From assembly GCF_042663225.1 (NCBI RefSeq), contig NZ_JBHTAA010000001.1:310001-374000 (forward strand): a DNA stretch of 64,000 bases. The letters are read 5' to 3'. How positions within the stretch are numbered: the stretch's first letter is position 1; the number at the start of each line of letters is the position of its first letter. This DNA is from Haloferax namakaokahaiae. Its GTDB lineage: Archaea; Halobacteriota; Halobacteria; Halobacteriales; Haloferacaceae. A model generated the notes under the pieces. The model did no database searches, was not told the origin of the DNA, and saw nothing but the letters and a program-made list of their open reading frames with translations. A program made the translations under genes and the position numbers. Of this stretch, positions 17,543 to 25,415 are shown one piece after another.

Positions 17543-18175
17543 TCAGAACCCTTCTACCAGTCGTTCGAGTTGCTCCGGCGGGACCGCACCGCGGGCCGCA
17601 TACCCGTCGTAGGCGAACGTCGGCACGCCGGTGACGCCGTGTTGCTGTGCTTCGGCGAACTTCTCTCTTACTTCCGCTCGGAGTCCGTCGTCGTCGAGTG
17701 CCGAGCGAATCTCGTCGCCGTCGATGCCGGCGTCCTCGGCGAGTTCGACCAGCAGGTCTTCGTCGCCGATGTCTTTGCCCTCCTGCCAGAGCGCCTCGAA
17801 GATGGACACGTCGAATTCGAGCCACGTGTCGTTGTCGTAGTGCTGTTTGACGTGGTACGACGCGACCTGGGCGGGGAGTGAATCGATGTCCGTGGCGATA
17901 TCGAGCGTCATCTCGACGCCGTACTTCTCCTGGAGGCGGCGCACGCCCTGTTTCGCCTGCTCGTAGTACTCGTCGTCTTTGCCGTCATCGACGGAGAAGT
18001 CGATAGTCCCGTCGGGTCGGCGCTTCTGGCTTCGCAGGTCGAAGGGATGCCAGTCGATGTCGAGTTCCTCCTCGCGGGAGTCCTGATAGCGCTTCAGCGA
18101 TTCGCGGCCGAGGTAACAGAACGGACAGACGTAGTCCGAGTAGACCGTGATGTGCTCGGGTTGAGACTCGCTCAT
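17543..18175 (-). CDS. DsbA-family (FrnE-like) thiol oxidoreductase
   Basis: A 210-residue thioredoxin-fold protein with an alpha-helical insert. The active site is C17-P-F-C20 directly after strand 1 (ITVYSDYV), and the cis-proline region is GVTGVPTFAYDG. This is the FrnE/2-hydroxychromene-2-carboxylate isomerase-like class; without a signal peptide it should be cytoplasmic. The ATG at 18175 is preferred over one two codons upstream because it gives MSESQPEH. Converges with the channel fusion gene (21-base gap). Confidence 0.87.
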   Translation of the reverse strand: MSESQPEHITVYSDYVCPFCYLGRESLKRYQDSREEELDIDWHPFDLRSQKRRPDGTIDFSVDDGKDDEYYEQAKQGVRRLQEKYGVEMTLDIATDIDSLPAQVASYHVKQHYDNDTWLEFDVSIFEALWQEGKDIGDEDLLVELAEDAGIDGDEIRSALDDDGLRAEVREKFAEAQQHGVTGVPTFAYDGYAARGAVPPEQLERLVEGF

Positions 18176-18234
18176 ACACACTCGTATCGACTACGGTTAC
18201 AAAAGAGCGTTGGGTGGACGTGCAGCGTCTCGCC

Positions 18235-18666
18235 TCACCGGACGGCACCGCGCAACATCTGTCGGATGGCGACTTCCATCTCTTCGAACTCTCGGAGTTC
18301 GAGTTCGTCCGTCGTCACGAGCACGCCCTGTGTGCCGCTGACGACGCGGCCGATAAAGCCCTCCGAGAAGACCCGGAGGGTGAACTCGTACTCGCCGAAG
18401 TCGGTGCGGGTTTCGGATTCGTACGCCTCCTTGTTGTAGCGTTCGTCCGGGCCGAATGCGACACGTTCTGCCTCGACGAGCGCGGCCTTCGCATCGCGGG
18501 TTTGCGCTGTGTCCCCGCCGTAGAGGTCACGGCGGATATAGAGCAGTTCGAACTCCTCAGGCGTGAAGTACACCACGCTCCGGAGGGAATCACCGAGCGT
18601 CGCCCGGCACGTGCTGACGAGCGCATCTGCAAAGGCTGGTGTGTTAACGTCTGACGCAGAGGACAT
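18235..18666 (-). CDS. Haloarchaeal conserved protein, function unknown
   Basis: A 143-residue acidic soluble protein. The central part (VVYFTPEEFELLYIRRDLYGG) and C-terminal FIGRVVSGTQGVLVTTDEL suggest a compact alpha/beta domain of the kind seen in small haloarchaeal signalling-like families; it may correspond to DUF7522, from memory only. The ATG at 18666 is chosen because a TATA box lies about 28 bases upstream; a GTG at 18681 is the alternative. No catalytic motif visible. Confidence 0.7.
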   Translation of the reverse strand: MSSASDVNTPAFADALVSTCRATLGDSLRSVVYFTPEEFELLYIRRDLYGGDTAQTRDAKAALVEAERVAFGPDERYNKEAYESETRTDFGEYEFTLRVFSEGFIGRVVSGTQGVLVTTDELELREFEEMEVAIRQMLRGAVR

Positions 18667-18688
18667 GACCCCATATAGCACTCCTCAG

Positions 18689-18698
18689 TATTTTATTT
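18689..18698 (-). promoter_or_regulatory. TATA box for the 143-residue protein
   Basis: On the minus strand the sequence is AAATAAAATA, centred about 28 bases before the ATG at 18666. The spacing predicts a leaderless transcript, which is common in haloarchaea. Confidence 0.55.
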
Positions 18699-18739
18699 CT
18701 CCTCTAATTTGGAGAAAAAGACGGAGGATGGAAAGAAGG

Positions 18740-19675
18740 TCAGGCGAGACGGAACCGGCGAGCGGTGAGGTCTTCGGAGACGTCCCACAGTCGCTCTGCG
18801 GTCGCCTCGTCTTTCGAGCGCGCGCTCGAATCCGCTTTGCCGGGGTATCCGCGCATGCCGAACAGCCCCTGTGGGCCGATGTAGTCGCCGCCTTCGACCG
18901 ACTCCTCGGTCGCGGCGTAGAGCAGTGGAAGCGCGCCCATCTCGGCCGACTGGGCGATGACCGTGTTGGCGAGTTTGTTCATCAGGAGGCGAACCCGAGA
19001 GCCGGTGGCCTCGGGGCCGCGGTACTGGAGGTTGGTCGCGGCGTAGCCGGGGTGCGCGCCGACGCTGACCACGTCGTCGATGCCGGCCGCGTCGAGTCGG
19101 CGGTCGAGTTCGTACGTGAAGAGCAGGTTCGCCAGTTTGCTCTGGGCGTAGGCCTCCCACTTGTCGTAGTCGCGCTCGCTCTGGAGGTCGTCGAAGTCCA
19201 TCTTCCCGCGCTCGTGAAGCCCGCTGGAGGTGTTGACGATTCGGGTCTCGCCCGGCGTGTCTCGGATGCGGTCGAAGAGTTCGGCGGTCAGCGCGAAGTG
19301 ACCGAGGTGGTTGACGCCGAGTTGCATCTCGAAGCCCTGTTTCGTCTCACGACGGGGAACCGCCATGACGCCCGCGTTGTTGCAGAGGACGTGGAGTTCG
19401 TTGTGGTTCGATTTGAACTCGTCTGCGAACGCGTAAACCGATTCGAGGTCGGCGAGGTCCAGTTTCGAGCGCGTGAGTGACGCCGCCGAGACCTCCGAGC
19501 GAATCTCGTTCGCCGCGTCCTCGGCTCGGTCGAGGTCACGACAGGCCATCACGACGTGTGCGCCCTTCTGTGCGAACATCGTGGTCGCCTCGAACCCGAG
19601 ACCGCTGTTCGCGCCGGTGACGACGACAGTCTTCCCCGAGCAGTCGGGGACGTTCTCGACGGACCAATCTGTCAT
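18740..19675 (-). CDS. Short-chain dehydrogenase/reductase
   Basis: A 311-residue classical-type SDR resembling retinol dehydrogenase/protochlorophyllide reductase relatives. The cofactor motif TGANSGLG is at 20-27, with Arg46 after strand 2 favouring NADP(H). NNAG is at 99-102, the catalytic Ser in NTSSG near 150, and Y176-x-x-x-K180 in YAQSK. The C-terminal tail is typical of the group. Substrate not predictable; many haloarchaea have several paralogues. Confidence 0.92.
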   Translation of the reverse strand: MTDWSVENVPDCSGKTVVVTGANSGLGFEATTMFAQKGAHVVMACRDLDRAEDAANEIRSEVSAASLTRSKLDLADLESVYAFADEFKSNHNELHVLCNNAGVMAVPRRETKQGFEMQLGVNHLGHFALTAELFDRIRDTPGETRIVNTSSGLHERGKMDFDDLQSERDYDKWEAYAQSKLANLLFTYELDRRLDAAGIDDVVSVGAHPGYAATNLQYRGPEATGSRVRLLMNKLANTVIAQSAEMGALPLLYAATEESVEGGDYIGPQGLFGMRGYPGKADSSARSKDEATAERLWDVSEDLTARRFRLA

Positions 19676-19738
19676 ATGCGAGCAGAAGGACGCCGTCGGC
19701 TAAACAGTGATGCTGGCTTCGAAATCTGCTGGTTCTCG

Positions 19739-20650
19739 CTATCGTTCGGCGGTGCTCGTCTGCATGCCGTCGGAGTTGAACGCCGACCCGAAGCCGTCGT
19801 CGTCGAGGAGGATGACGCCCGCATCGGAGCCGGTGAGTTCACCGAACTCCTCGATTGCGAGGTCGGCGGCGGTCTGTGCGTCGCATCCGCGTTCGAGGTG
19901 CCGAACCGCACGTCGTGCAAGCGTGACGCGGGCGATATCCTCGCCAGCGCCGGTCGTCGATGCCGCGCCTGCTGGGGAGGCGTAGAAGCCAGACCCGACC
20001 TGCGGCACGTCGCCGACGCGACCCGCGAGGGCGAACCACCGGCCGCCCGTGGAGGTCGCCGAGGCGAACGTCTCGCCGTCGGTGGCGACGGCACCGACCG
20101 TATCGTAACCGGGGAGGTCGGAAGAAGAGAGGTGCCCGTCGCTCGCCTTCGCCGTCGGGTCGCTCGTGCTGCCGCCGAATCGGTCCGCGAGCCACGCGAG
20201 GTGCTCGGTCGGTGAGCCAGTCGGCGCGTCCGCGTCCTCCCAGCGCTCGCGCGTCTCGTCCGTGAAGAGGTCCACCCCGGTTTCGACCCCCACGTCGGCG
20301 GCGAAGTTCACTGCCGGTTCCCCGGCGAGGAGGACGTGGGGCGTCTCTTCGAGCACCGCGCGAGCGACGGAGACGGCGTGTTCGACGCCCGCCATGCCGC
20401 TCGCAGCGCCCACTTCTCGGTCGCTCGTCATCACGCCCGCGTCGGTCCGGACGACGCCGTCGGATTGGACCGCGCCGCCGACACCGGCGTTGAATCGGCG
20501 GTCCGATTCGAGGTGGCGAACCGCGGCTTCGACCGCCGAAATCGGGTCGGGTTGGTCTGCACCACGTGTCGCTGCCTCGTCACACACTGCCTGTCGAGGG
20601 GCGGGTTCGTCGGGGACGCCACCGGCCCCACCGTGGACGATAATTCGCAT
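19739..20650 (-). CDS. Isoaspartyl peptidase / type 2 asparaginase (Ntn hydrolase)
   Basis: A 303-residue plant-type asparaginase precursor. Autocleavage should occur before T184 in GYDTVGAVATD, which becomes the N-terminal nucleophile; the first part IIVHGGAGGV and the FNAGVGG loop are conserved. The usual His before Asp-Thr (HDTVG) is Tyr here. It removes isoaspartyl dipeptide damage and/or deaminates asparagine. A monocistronic gene divergent from icd (121-base gap). Confidence 0.9.
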   Translation of the reverse strand: MRIIVHGGAGGVPDEPAPRQAVCDEAATRGADQPDPISAVEAAVRHLESDRRFNAGVGGAVQSDGVVRTDAGVMTSDREVGAASGMAGVEHAVSVARAVLEETPHVLLAGEPAVNFAADVGVETGVDLFTDETRERWEDADAPTGSPTEHLAWLADRFGGSTSDPTAKASDGHLSSSDLPGYDTVGAVATDGETFASATSTGGRWFALAGRVGDVPQVGSGFYASPAGAASTTGAGEDIARVTLARRAVRHLERGCDAQTAADLAIEEFGELTGSDAGVILLDDDGFGSAFNSDGMQTSTAER

Positions 20651-20771
20651 ACCAGTGGCGACTCGAGGGGTGTGCCTAAACGTACCGAACCGGGGCGAAT
20701 GCGGTGAAGCTTGCGTATCTGGGGCGATAACGGCAGGACTTTTACCCCCTGTTCAAAACCCCCTATTGTTC

Positions 20772-22034
20772 ATGAGCTACGACCAGATCGAGGTCCCTGC
20801 AGAGGGAGAGAAGATCACGCTCGCTGACGAGGAATCCGGCGAGCTTTCTGTACCGGACAACCCGATTATCCCCATCATCTACGGCGATGGCATCGGTTCT
20901 GACGTTGGTCCGGCCGCGCAGAAGGTCCTCGACGCCGCCGCAGAAGCAACCGGTCGCTCCGTCTCGTGGATGCGCGTCTACGCCGGCGCATCCGCCCGCG
21001 AGAAGTACGACGAGAACCTTCCCGAAGACACCGTCAGCGCCATCCGCGAACACCGCGTCGCCATCAAAGGCCCGCTCACGACGCCCGTCGGCGCTGGCTT
21101 CCGCTCGCTGAACGTCGCGCTCCGCAAGAAGCTCGACATGTACGCGAACGTTCGCCCGACCTACCACCTCGACGGCGTCCCGTCGCCCGTCAAGAACCCC
21201 TCGGCGATGGACATGGTCACGTTCCGCGAGAACACCGAGGACGTGTACGCCGGCATCGAGTGGGAAGCAGGCACCGACGAAGTCGAGCAGGTCAAGGAGT
21301 TCGTCGAAGAAGAGATGGGCGCGACGGGCGTCATCCACGACGGCCCGGTCGGCATCGGCATCAAGCCCATCACCGAGTTCGGAACGAAGCGTCTCGTCCG
21401 CGAGGCAATCGAGTACGCACTCGACAACGACCGCGACTCCGTGACCCTCGTCCACAAGGGTAACATCATGAAGTTCACGGAAGGCGCCTTCCGTGACTGG
21501 GGCTACGAACTCGCCGAAGAGGAGTTCGGCGACGTCACCATCACCGAGGACGAACTCTGGGAAGAGTACGACGGCGAGAAGCCCGAGGACAAGGTCGTCG
21601 TCAAGGACCGCATCGCCGACAACATGCTCCAGCAGCTCCTCACCCGCACCGCCGACTACGACGTCATCGCCACGATGAACCTCAACGGCGACTACATGTC
21701 GGACGCCGCAGGCGCACAGATTGGCGGTCTCGGCATCGCACCCGGTGCGAACTTCGGTGAAGGTCTCTGTCTCGCAGAACCCGTCCACGGTTCGGCACCC
21801 AAGTACGCCGGTCAGGACAAGGTCAACCCGACCGCGATGATTCTCTCCGGCCGTCTCATGTTCGAGTACATGGGCTGGAAGGACGCCGGTCTCCTCATCC
21901 GCGACGCAGTCGAGAAGACCATCTCCGAGGGCGACGTGACCTACGACCTGCACCGCCAGATCGAAGGCGGCAACAAGCTCGCAACGAGCGAGTTCGCCGA
22001 GAAGATTGTCGAAAACATCAACGAACTCGCGTAA
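20772..22034 (+). CDS. icd: Isocitrate dehydrogenase (NADP+)
   Basis: A 420-residue TCA-cycle enzyme producing 2-oxoglutarate and NADPH. Substrate residues are in FRSLNVALRKKLDMYANVRP and the DMVTFRENTEDVYAG motif; KGNIMKFTEGAF and the metal-binding DAAGAQIGGLG follow. The segment HGSAPKYAGQDK has the Lys-Tyr pair that marks NADP specificity in the E. coli enzyme. The frame runs far upstream antisense to the asparaginase gene; the ATG at 20772 gives the normal N-terminus. An ACTTTTACC box about 33 bases upstream may be the promoter. Confidence 0.96.
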   Translation: MSYDQIEVPAEGEKITLADEESGELSVPDNPIIPIIYGDGIGSDVGPAAQKVLDAAAEATGRSVSWMRVYAGASAREKYDENLPEDTVSAIREHRVAIKGPLTTPVGAGFRSLNVALRKKLDMYANVRPTYHLDGVPSPVKNPSAMDMVTFRENTEDVYAGIEWEAGTDEVEQVKEFVEEEMGATGVIHDGPVGIGIKPITEFGTKRLVREAIEYALDNDRDSVTLVHKGNIMKFTEGAFRDWGYELAEEEFGDVTITEDELWEEYDGEKPEDKVVVKDRIADNMLQQLLTRTADYDVIATMNLNGDYMSDAAGAQIGGLGIAPGANFGEGLCLAEPVHGSAPKYAGQDKVNPTAMILSGRLMFEYMGWKDAGLLIRDAVEKTISEGDVTYDLHRQIEGGNKLATSEFAEKIVENINELA

Positions 22035-22066
22035 GCGGGTTTCGCTCCCTCACAGGGATACTATCT

Positions 22067-22088
22067 GAGGCCATCTGGCCTCGTTTTT
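22067..22088 (+). terminator. Hairpin plus T-tract after icd
   Basis: A perfect 6-base stem GAGGCC/GGCCTC with loop ATCT is followed by G and five T, 33 bases after the icd stop. Archaeal termination depends mainly on the T-run, so the tract at 22084-22088 is the important part. The following gene is convergent, as expected. Confidence 0.6.
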
Positions 22089-22113
22089 CACACGGTGAGC
22101 AACGGCGCTCTCC

Positions 22114-22674
22114 CTACTCCTCGCAGTCGAATCGCTGGTCGCCCTCCGCAATCGTAACGCTCCGGTTTGTCGTCGCCACCACGTCTCCCGACTGTCGAAC
22201 CTGCGCCCTGAGCGTCGTCGTCTCGCCGACCGAGAGCGTCTCGTCGTCTTGGACGAGCCACGACACGTCCCACTGGTCCTCGCCCGTGCCGCGGAACGTC
22301 TCGGTTCGAGTCTCTTCGAGTCCATCGACGCTCACTTCGAGCGTGTAGGGGGTGTCGCCGTCGCGGTCGAAGCCGGTAGGTAGGCCGAGCGTTCCATCTG
22401 CTCTCACGTGCAGGCTGTCGCCGGGCGTTCCGTACGAGATACACGAGTACGCCTCCCCGGATTCGGCACCCTCGGGGTAGTCCATCTCGTCGTTGAGTTT
22501 GACCGAGGAATCTGCTATCTCGACGGTCACCTCGTCGGTCGAGAGTTCGTCGGTGAGCGGGGCGAAGAGAACGAGCGACCCGACGCTGAAGGCAGTGACG
22601 ACGAGGAAAGCGAGAATCGACGCCGGACGTGGGGGCCAATCGAGTAACCACGGGAGGAGGTTCACAGCGGACAA
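22114..22674 (-). CDS. Membrane-anchored extracellular protein, unknown
   Basis: A 186-residue protein with a single N-terminal membrane helix (about 17-40) preceded by a short WPPRP stretch, so the remainder should be outside the cell. The outer part is acidic and beta-rich (repeated strands such as YTLEVSVDGLEE and TTTLRAQVRQSG), looking like one immunoglobulin-like fold, with cysteines near SCISY and at the C-terminus (DCEE). No family recognised. Confidence 0.68.
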   Translation of the reverse strand: MSAVNLLPWLLDWPPRPASILAFLVVTAFSVGSLVLFAPLTDELSTDEVTVEIADSSVKLNDEMDYPEGAESGEAYSCISYGTPGDSLHVRADGTLGLPTGFDRDGDTPYTLEVSVDGLEETRTETFRGTGEDQWDVSWLVQDDETLSVGETTTLRAQVRQSGDVVATTNRSVTIAEGDQRFDCEE

Positions 22675-22715
22675 CTCTCGAAGGAGGGCCTAAAATTGTC
22701 GGCCCTTCGTCATTC

Positions 22716-23060
22716 CTACTCCTGCCAATCGGCGAAGTCGCGCGGTGGCGAAAAAATGTCGAGACCGGTTACCGTCTCTTCACCGCGATTCTCGGCGCTG
22801 TGGGGTTCGTTGGCGGCGAGCGAGTAGGCGTCGCCGGGGCCGAAAACGAGTTCTTCCTCGTCGTCGCCGACGATGAACGTCAACTCGCCGGAGACGATGT
22901 AGCCGACTTGCTCGTGGTGGTGGTCGTGCATGGGGACGACTGCGCCGGGTTCGATGCGGAAGTACTGGACGTTCATCTTCTCGCCGCCAGCGAGCACGCT
23001 CAGAAAGACGTCGTCTACGGCTTCGGTCGGGTCTACGTCGTCGAGGGATACGCGGTCCAT
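22716..23060 (-). CDS. Cupin-domain protein
   Basis: A 114-residue single cupin. Motif 1 is PMHDHHHEQVGYIVSGE (metal-binding His residues and Glu) and motif 2 is FGPGDAYSLAANEPHSAEN. The ATG at 23060 gives the compact family N-terminus; a longer frame upstream runs antisense to the next gene. It may bind a metal and a small effector; the reaction is not predictable. Divergent from the DUF5817 gene by 99 bases. Confidence 0.88.
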   Translation of the reverse strand: MDRVSLDDVDPTEAVDDVFLSVLAGGEKMNVQYFRIEPGAVVPMHDHHHEQVGYIVSGELTFIVGDDEEELVFGPGDAYSLAANEPHSAENRGEETVTGLDIFSPPRDFADWQE

Positions 23061-23159
23061 GGTAACAGCGCGTAGGGAGACTGGATAAATCCGACCCTCA
23101 GTACGGTCCGAGGGACATCCGTCCAAACGTTCAAACCCGATGCCGCAAAACTCCTCGAC

Positions 23160-23693
23160 ATGTACGCGGTGGTCGGTTGCACCAACTGTTCGAACATGTG
23201 GCTTCTCTCGGATCCGAAGGCGTCGAAGACCGCCACCTGCCCTCGTTGCGGCCGTCGGCATCAGACGAAGAAACTCCGGCACTTCTTCGAGTCCGACGAT
23301 AAGGACGCGGCGCGGCAGGCGCGCGCCGCTCTGCTCGCCAAGAAACACGGCGATAGCGCGGAGTTCGCACAGGTCGAGCACGTTTCCGACTTAGGCCGGC
23401 AAGTCGAGGAGTCGGGCATCGACGACCGCGAGTACCTCGAAGGCTCCGGTCTCGACGCCGACGAGGTGTTCCAAGCGGGAGAGCGAGCCGAAAACAAGGG
23501 CAACTCGGGGTCGCCGGACCGAGTGACGATTATTCGAGATGCGGTTCGTGACGGTGACCGACCGACCGAAGACGAAATCGTCGCCGTCGCCGTCGAGCGT
23601 GGTGTTCCCGCGGAGAAGGCGCAGGACGTGCTCGAAAAACTCCGACGCCGGGGCGAGGTGTCGGAGTCTCGCGGGCGATACAGGTTACTCTGA
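23160..23693 (+). CDS. DUF5817-like zinc-ribbon plus winged-helix protein
   Basis: A 177-residue protein. The N-terminal zinc ribbon uses Cys7, Cys10, Cys27 and Cys30. After a charged linker, the C-terminal 60 residues (DAVRDGDRPTEDEIVAVAVE onward to GRYRLL) look like a winged-helix of the MCM/replication-factor type, where the last strand ends in a basic RGRYRLL. The family is conserved across haloarchaea and has no known function; nucleic-acid binding is inferred. Confidence 0.83.
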   Translation: MYAVVGCTNCSNMWLLSDPKASKTATCPRCGRRHQTKKLRHFFESDDKDAARQARAALLAKKHGDSAEFAQVEHVSDLGRQVEESGIDDREYLEGSGLDADEVFQAGERAENKGNSGSPDRVTIIRDAVRDGDRPTEDEIVAVAVERGVPAEKAQDVLEKLRRRGEVSESRGRYRLL

Positions 23694-23694
23694 G

Positions 23695-23841
23695 TTAGAG
23701 CACGCCGAGCAGTTTCGCTATCGAGAGGGCCGCAGCGACGACGCCGAGCGTCAACTTGAGCAGTTTGAGTGCCAATGCGAGGCGGCGTATCTGTGCTTCG
23801 CTTTCTGTGTCGGGGTCTGACCAGTGGAGGGGGACGTTCAT
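23695..23841 (-). CDS. 48-residue membrane micro-protein
   Basis: A short frame from ATG 23841 to TAA 23695 with haloarchaeal codon use. Residues 1-20 are polar and acidic (MNVPLHWSDPDTESEAQIRR), and 21-48 form one amphipathic-to-hydrophobic segment rich in Leu, Ala and Lys (LALALKLLKL then TLGVVAAALSIAKLLGVL). It probably inserts in the membrane or forms a surface helix. It ends convergently 2 bases after the DUF5817 gene. Support: start and stop placement exactly against the neighbour and composition; no family known to me. Confidence 0.5.
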   Translation of the reverse strand: MNVPLHWSDPDTESEAQIRRLALALKLLKLTLGVVAAALSIAKLLGVL

Positions 23842-24083
23842 GGAGGGGGGAGCGCTCGCGGATGCTCACTGGGCGAGCGCGATAGCGTCCTACTGCGGAC
23901 AGGAGAATAAAATCGAGCCAAGGGAGCGTGGTGAAAGTGAAATGCTGAGAATCCAGCACGAAGTCGAAGATTCGACGTAGAGAGTGTCACTGTCTCCCGA
24001 TTGGCTCGATTCGGGCGCGCGAAAGTAGTCACCCGAGTTCCCGAGATGGTGGCCGGCTACTCACCCGCGAACTGGCCGACTGA

Positions 24084-25295
24084 TTATCGGCCGTGTTCGG
24101 CGTGCGCGCTCGCAAGGTGCCGCGAGGCGAGCGCCGAGAGGAGCGAGAGTTCGCCCGCGAGCGCACCGACGGCGATACACTCTGCGAGGGCGTCGGCGTT
24201 CGAACCGGCCGGGTCGCCGCCGCCGCGGACGCCGATGATGTCCAGTCCCTCGGACTGCGTGGGGAGCTTCGTGCCGCCGCCGACGGTCCCGACTTCGAGC
24301 GAGGCGAGCGAGACGGAGACGTACAGGTCGCCGTCCTGCACGTCCGCGGTGGTGATGGCGTTCGAGCCTTCGACCACCTGCGCTTCGTCCTGTCCGGTGG
24401 CGAGGAACATCGCGGCGACGACGTTGGCGACGTGGGCGTTGAAGCCGAAACTGCCGGCCTTGGCCGACCCGATGAGGTTCTTTCGCGTGTTGAGTTCAGA
24501 GATGGCTTCGGGCGTCGTGTGCAGGCGTTCCTCGACGACTTCGCGCGGAATCAGCACGTCGGCGGTGACGCTCCGCCCACGACCTTCGACGGCGTTGATG
24601 GCGGCGGGTTTCTTGTCCGTACAGAGGTTGCCCGAGAGGGCGACGAGCGAGGCGGTCGTCTCCGCTTCGACGACTTCGCAGGCCGCACCGGTCGCAATCG
24701 TCGCCATGTTCATCCCCATCGCGTCTTTGGTGTCGTAGCGGAAGCGCAGGTAGACGGAGTTGCCGACGACGTAGGGCGTCACGTCGAGGAGTTCGCCGTG
24801 GTTGGTCGTCTCCTCGGCGGCGTCTTTGAGCGCCTCGAAGTTGTTTCGCGTCCACTCGACGAGGGCTTCCGCTTCGGCTACGTCCGCGACGCGGAAGACG
24901 GGCGCGCGCGTCATCCCCGATTTGAGGACGCGTGCGGTCGCACCACCGGCGGAGTCGATGACCGAGCACCCGCGGTTGACGCTGGCGAGCAGTGCGCCTT
25001 CGGTGGTTGCGAGCGGGAGGTACGTGTCGCCCGAGATGGCCCCGCCGTCGATGCTCACGGGTCCGACGACGCCCATCGGCACCTGAATCGCCCCAATCAT
25101 GTTCTCGATGGCCGAGTCGGCGACGTCGGCGGGGAAGCCGTAGTTACCGACTGCGTCGAGCGAGGCACCCGACTGCTCGGTCACGAGAATCCGGCGCGCT
25201 TCGGTCGCAACGTCGGCGTCGGCGTGTGCTTCGAGTTCGTGGAATCGGAGTTCGCCCTCCCGAACACGGTCGGCGAGAGACGCGGCGTCAGTCAT
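24084..25295 (-). CDS. hmgA: 3-hydroxy-3-methylglutaryl-CoA reductase
   Basis: A 403-residue class I enzyme that makes mevalonate with NADPH, committing carbon to archaeal isoprenoid lipids; it is the target of statins in haloarchaea. Signatures are ENMIGAIQVPMGVVGP, DAMGMNM, GQDEAQVVEGSN and the catalytic His in the C-terminal SRHLASAHAEHGR. No membrane domain, as usual in Archaea. A single gene facing away from the amidohydrolase, with 120 bases between the start codons. Confidence 0.96.
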   Translation of the reverse strand: MTDAASLADRVREGELRFHELEAHADADVATEARRILVTEQSGASLDAVGNYGFPADVADSAIENMIGAIQVPMGVVGPVSIDGGAISGDTYLPLATTEGALLASVNRGCSVIDSAGGATARVLKSGMTRAPVFRVADVAEAEALVEWTRNNFEALKDAAEETTNHGELLDVTPYVVGNSVYLRFRYDTKDAMGMNMATIATGAACEVVEAETTASLVALSGNLCTDKKPAAINAVEGRGRSVTADVLIPREVVEERLHTTPEAISELNTRKNLIGSAKAGSFGFNAHVANVVAAMFLATGQDEAQVVEGSNAITTADVQDGDLYVSVSLASLEVGTVGGGTKLPTQSEGLDIIGVRGGGDPAGSNADALAECIAVGALAGELSLLSALASRHLASAHAEHGR

Positions 25296-25415
25296 GCCTC
25301 AGGCTACCCAGTCGCGGCCCTAACGAGTTCCGGTTCCCGTCCATCCGCGACGCTCGGGAGGGACTTTCGACGGTTCATCCCACCCTTTTTGCCTTCCCGC
25401 ATCGCGGAGTGAGAT

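Noticed and set aside
20763..21953. 396-codon minus-strand frame opposite icd
   Set aside because: Mirror of isocitrate dehydrogenase; no start signal and no recognisable domain.
24093..25412. 439-codon plus-strand frame opposite hmgA
   Set aside because: Mirror of HMG-CoA reductase, which has all catalytic motifs.
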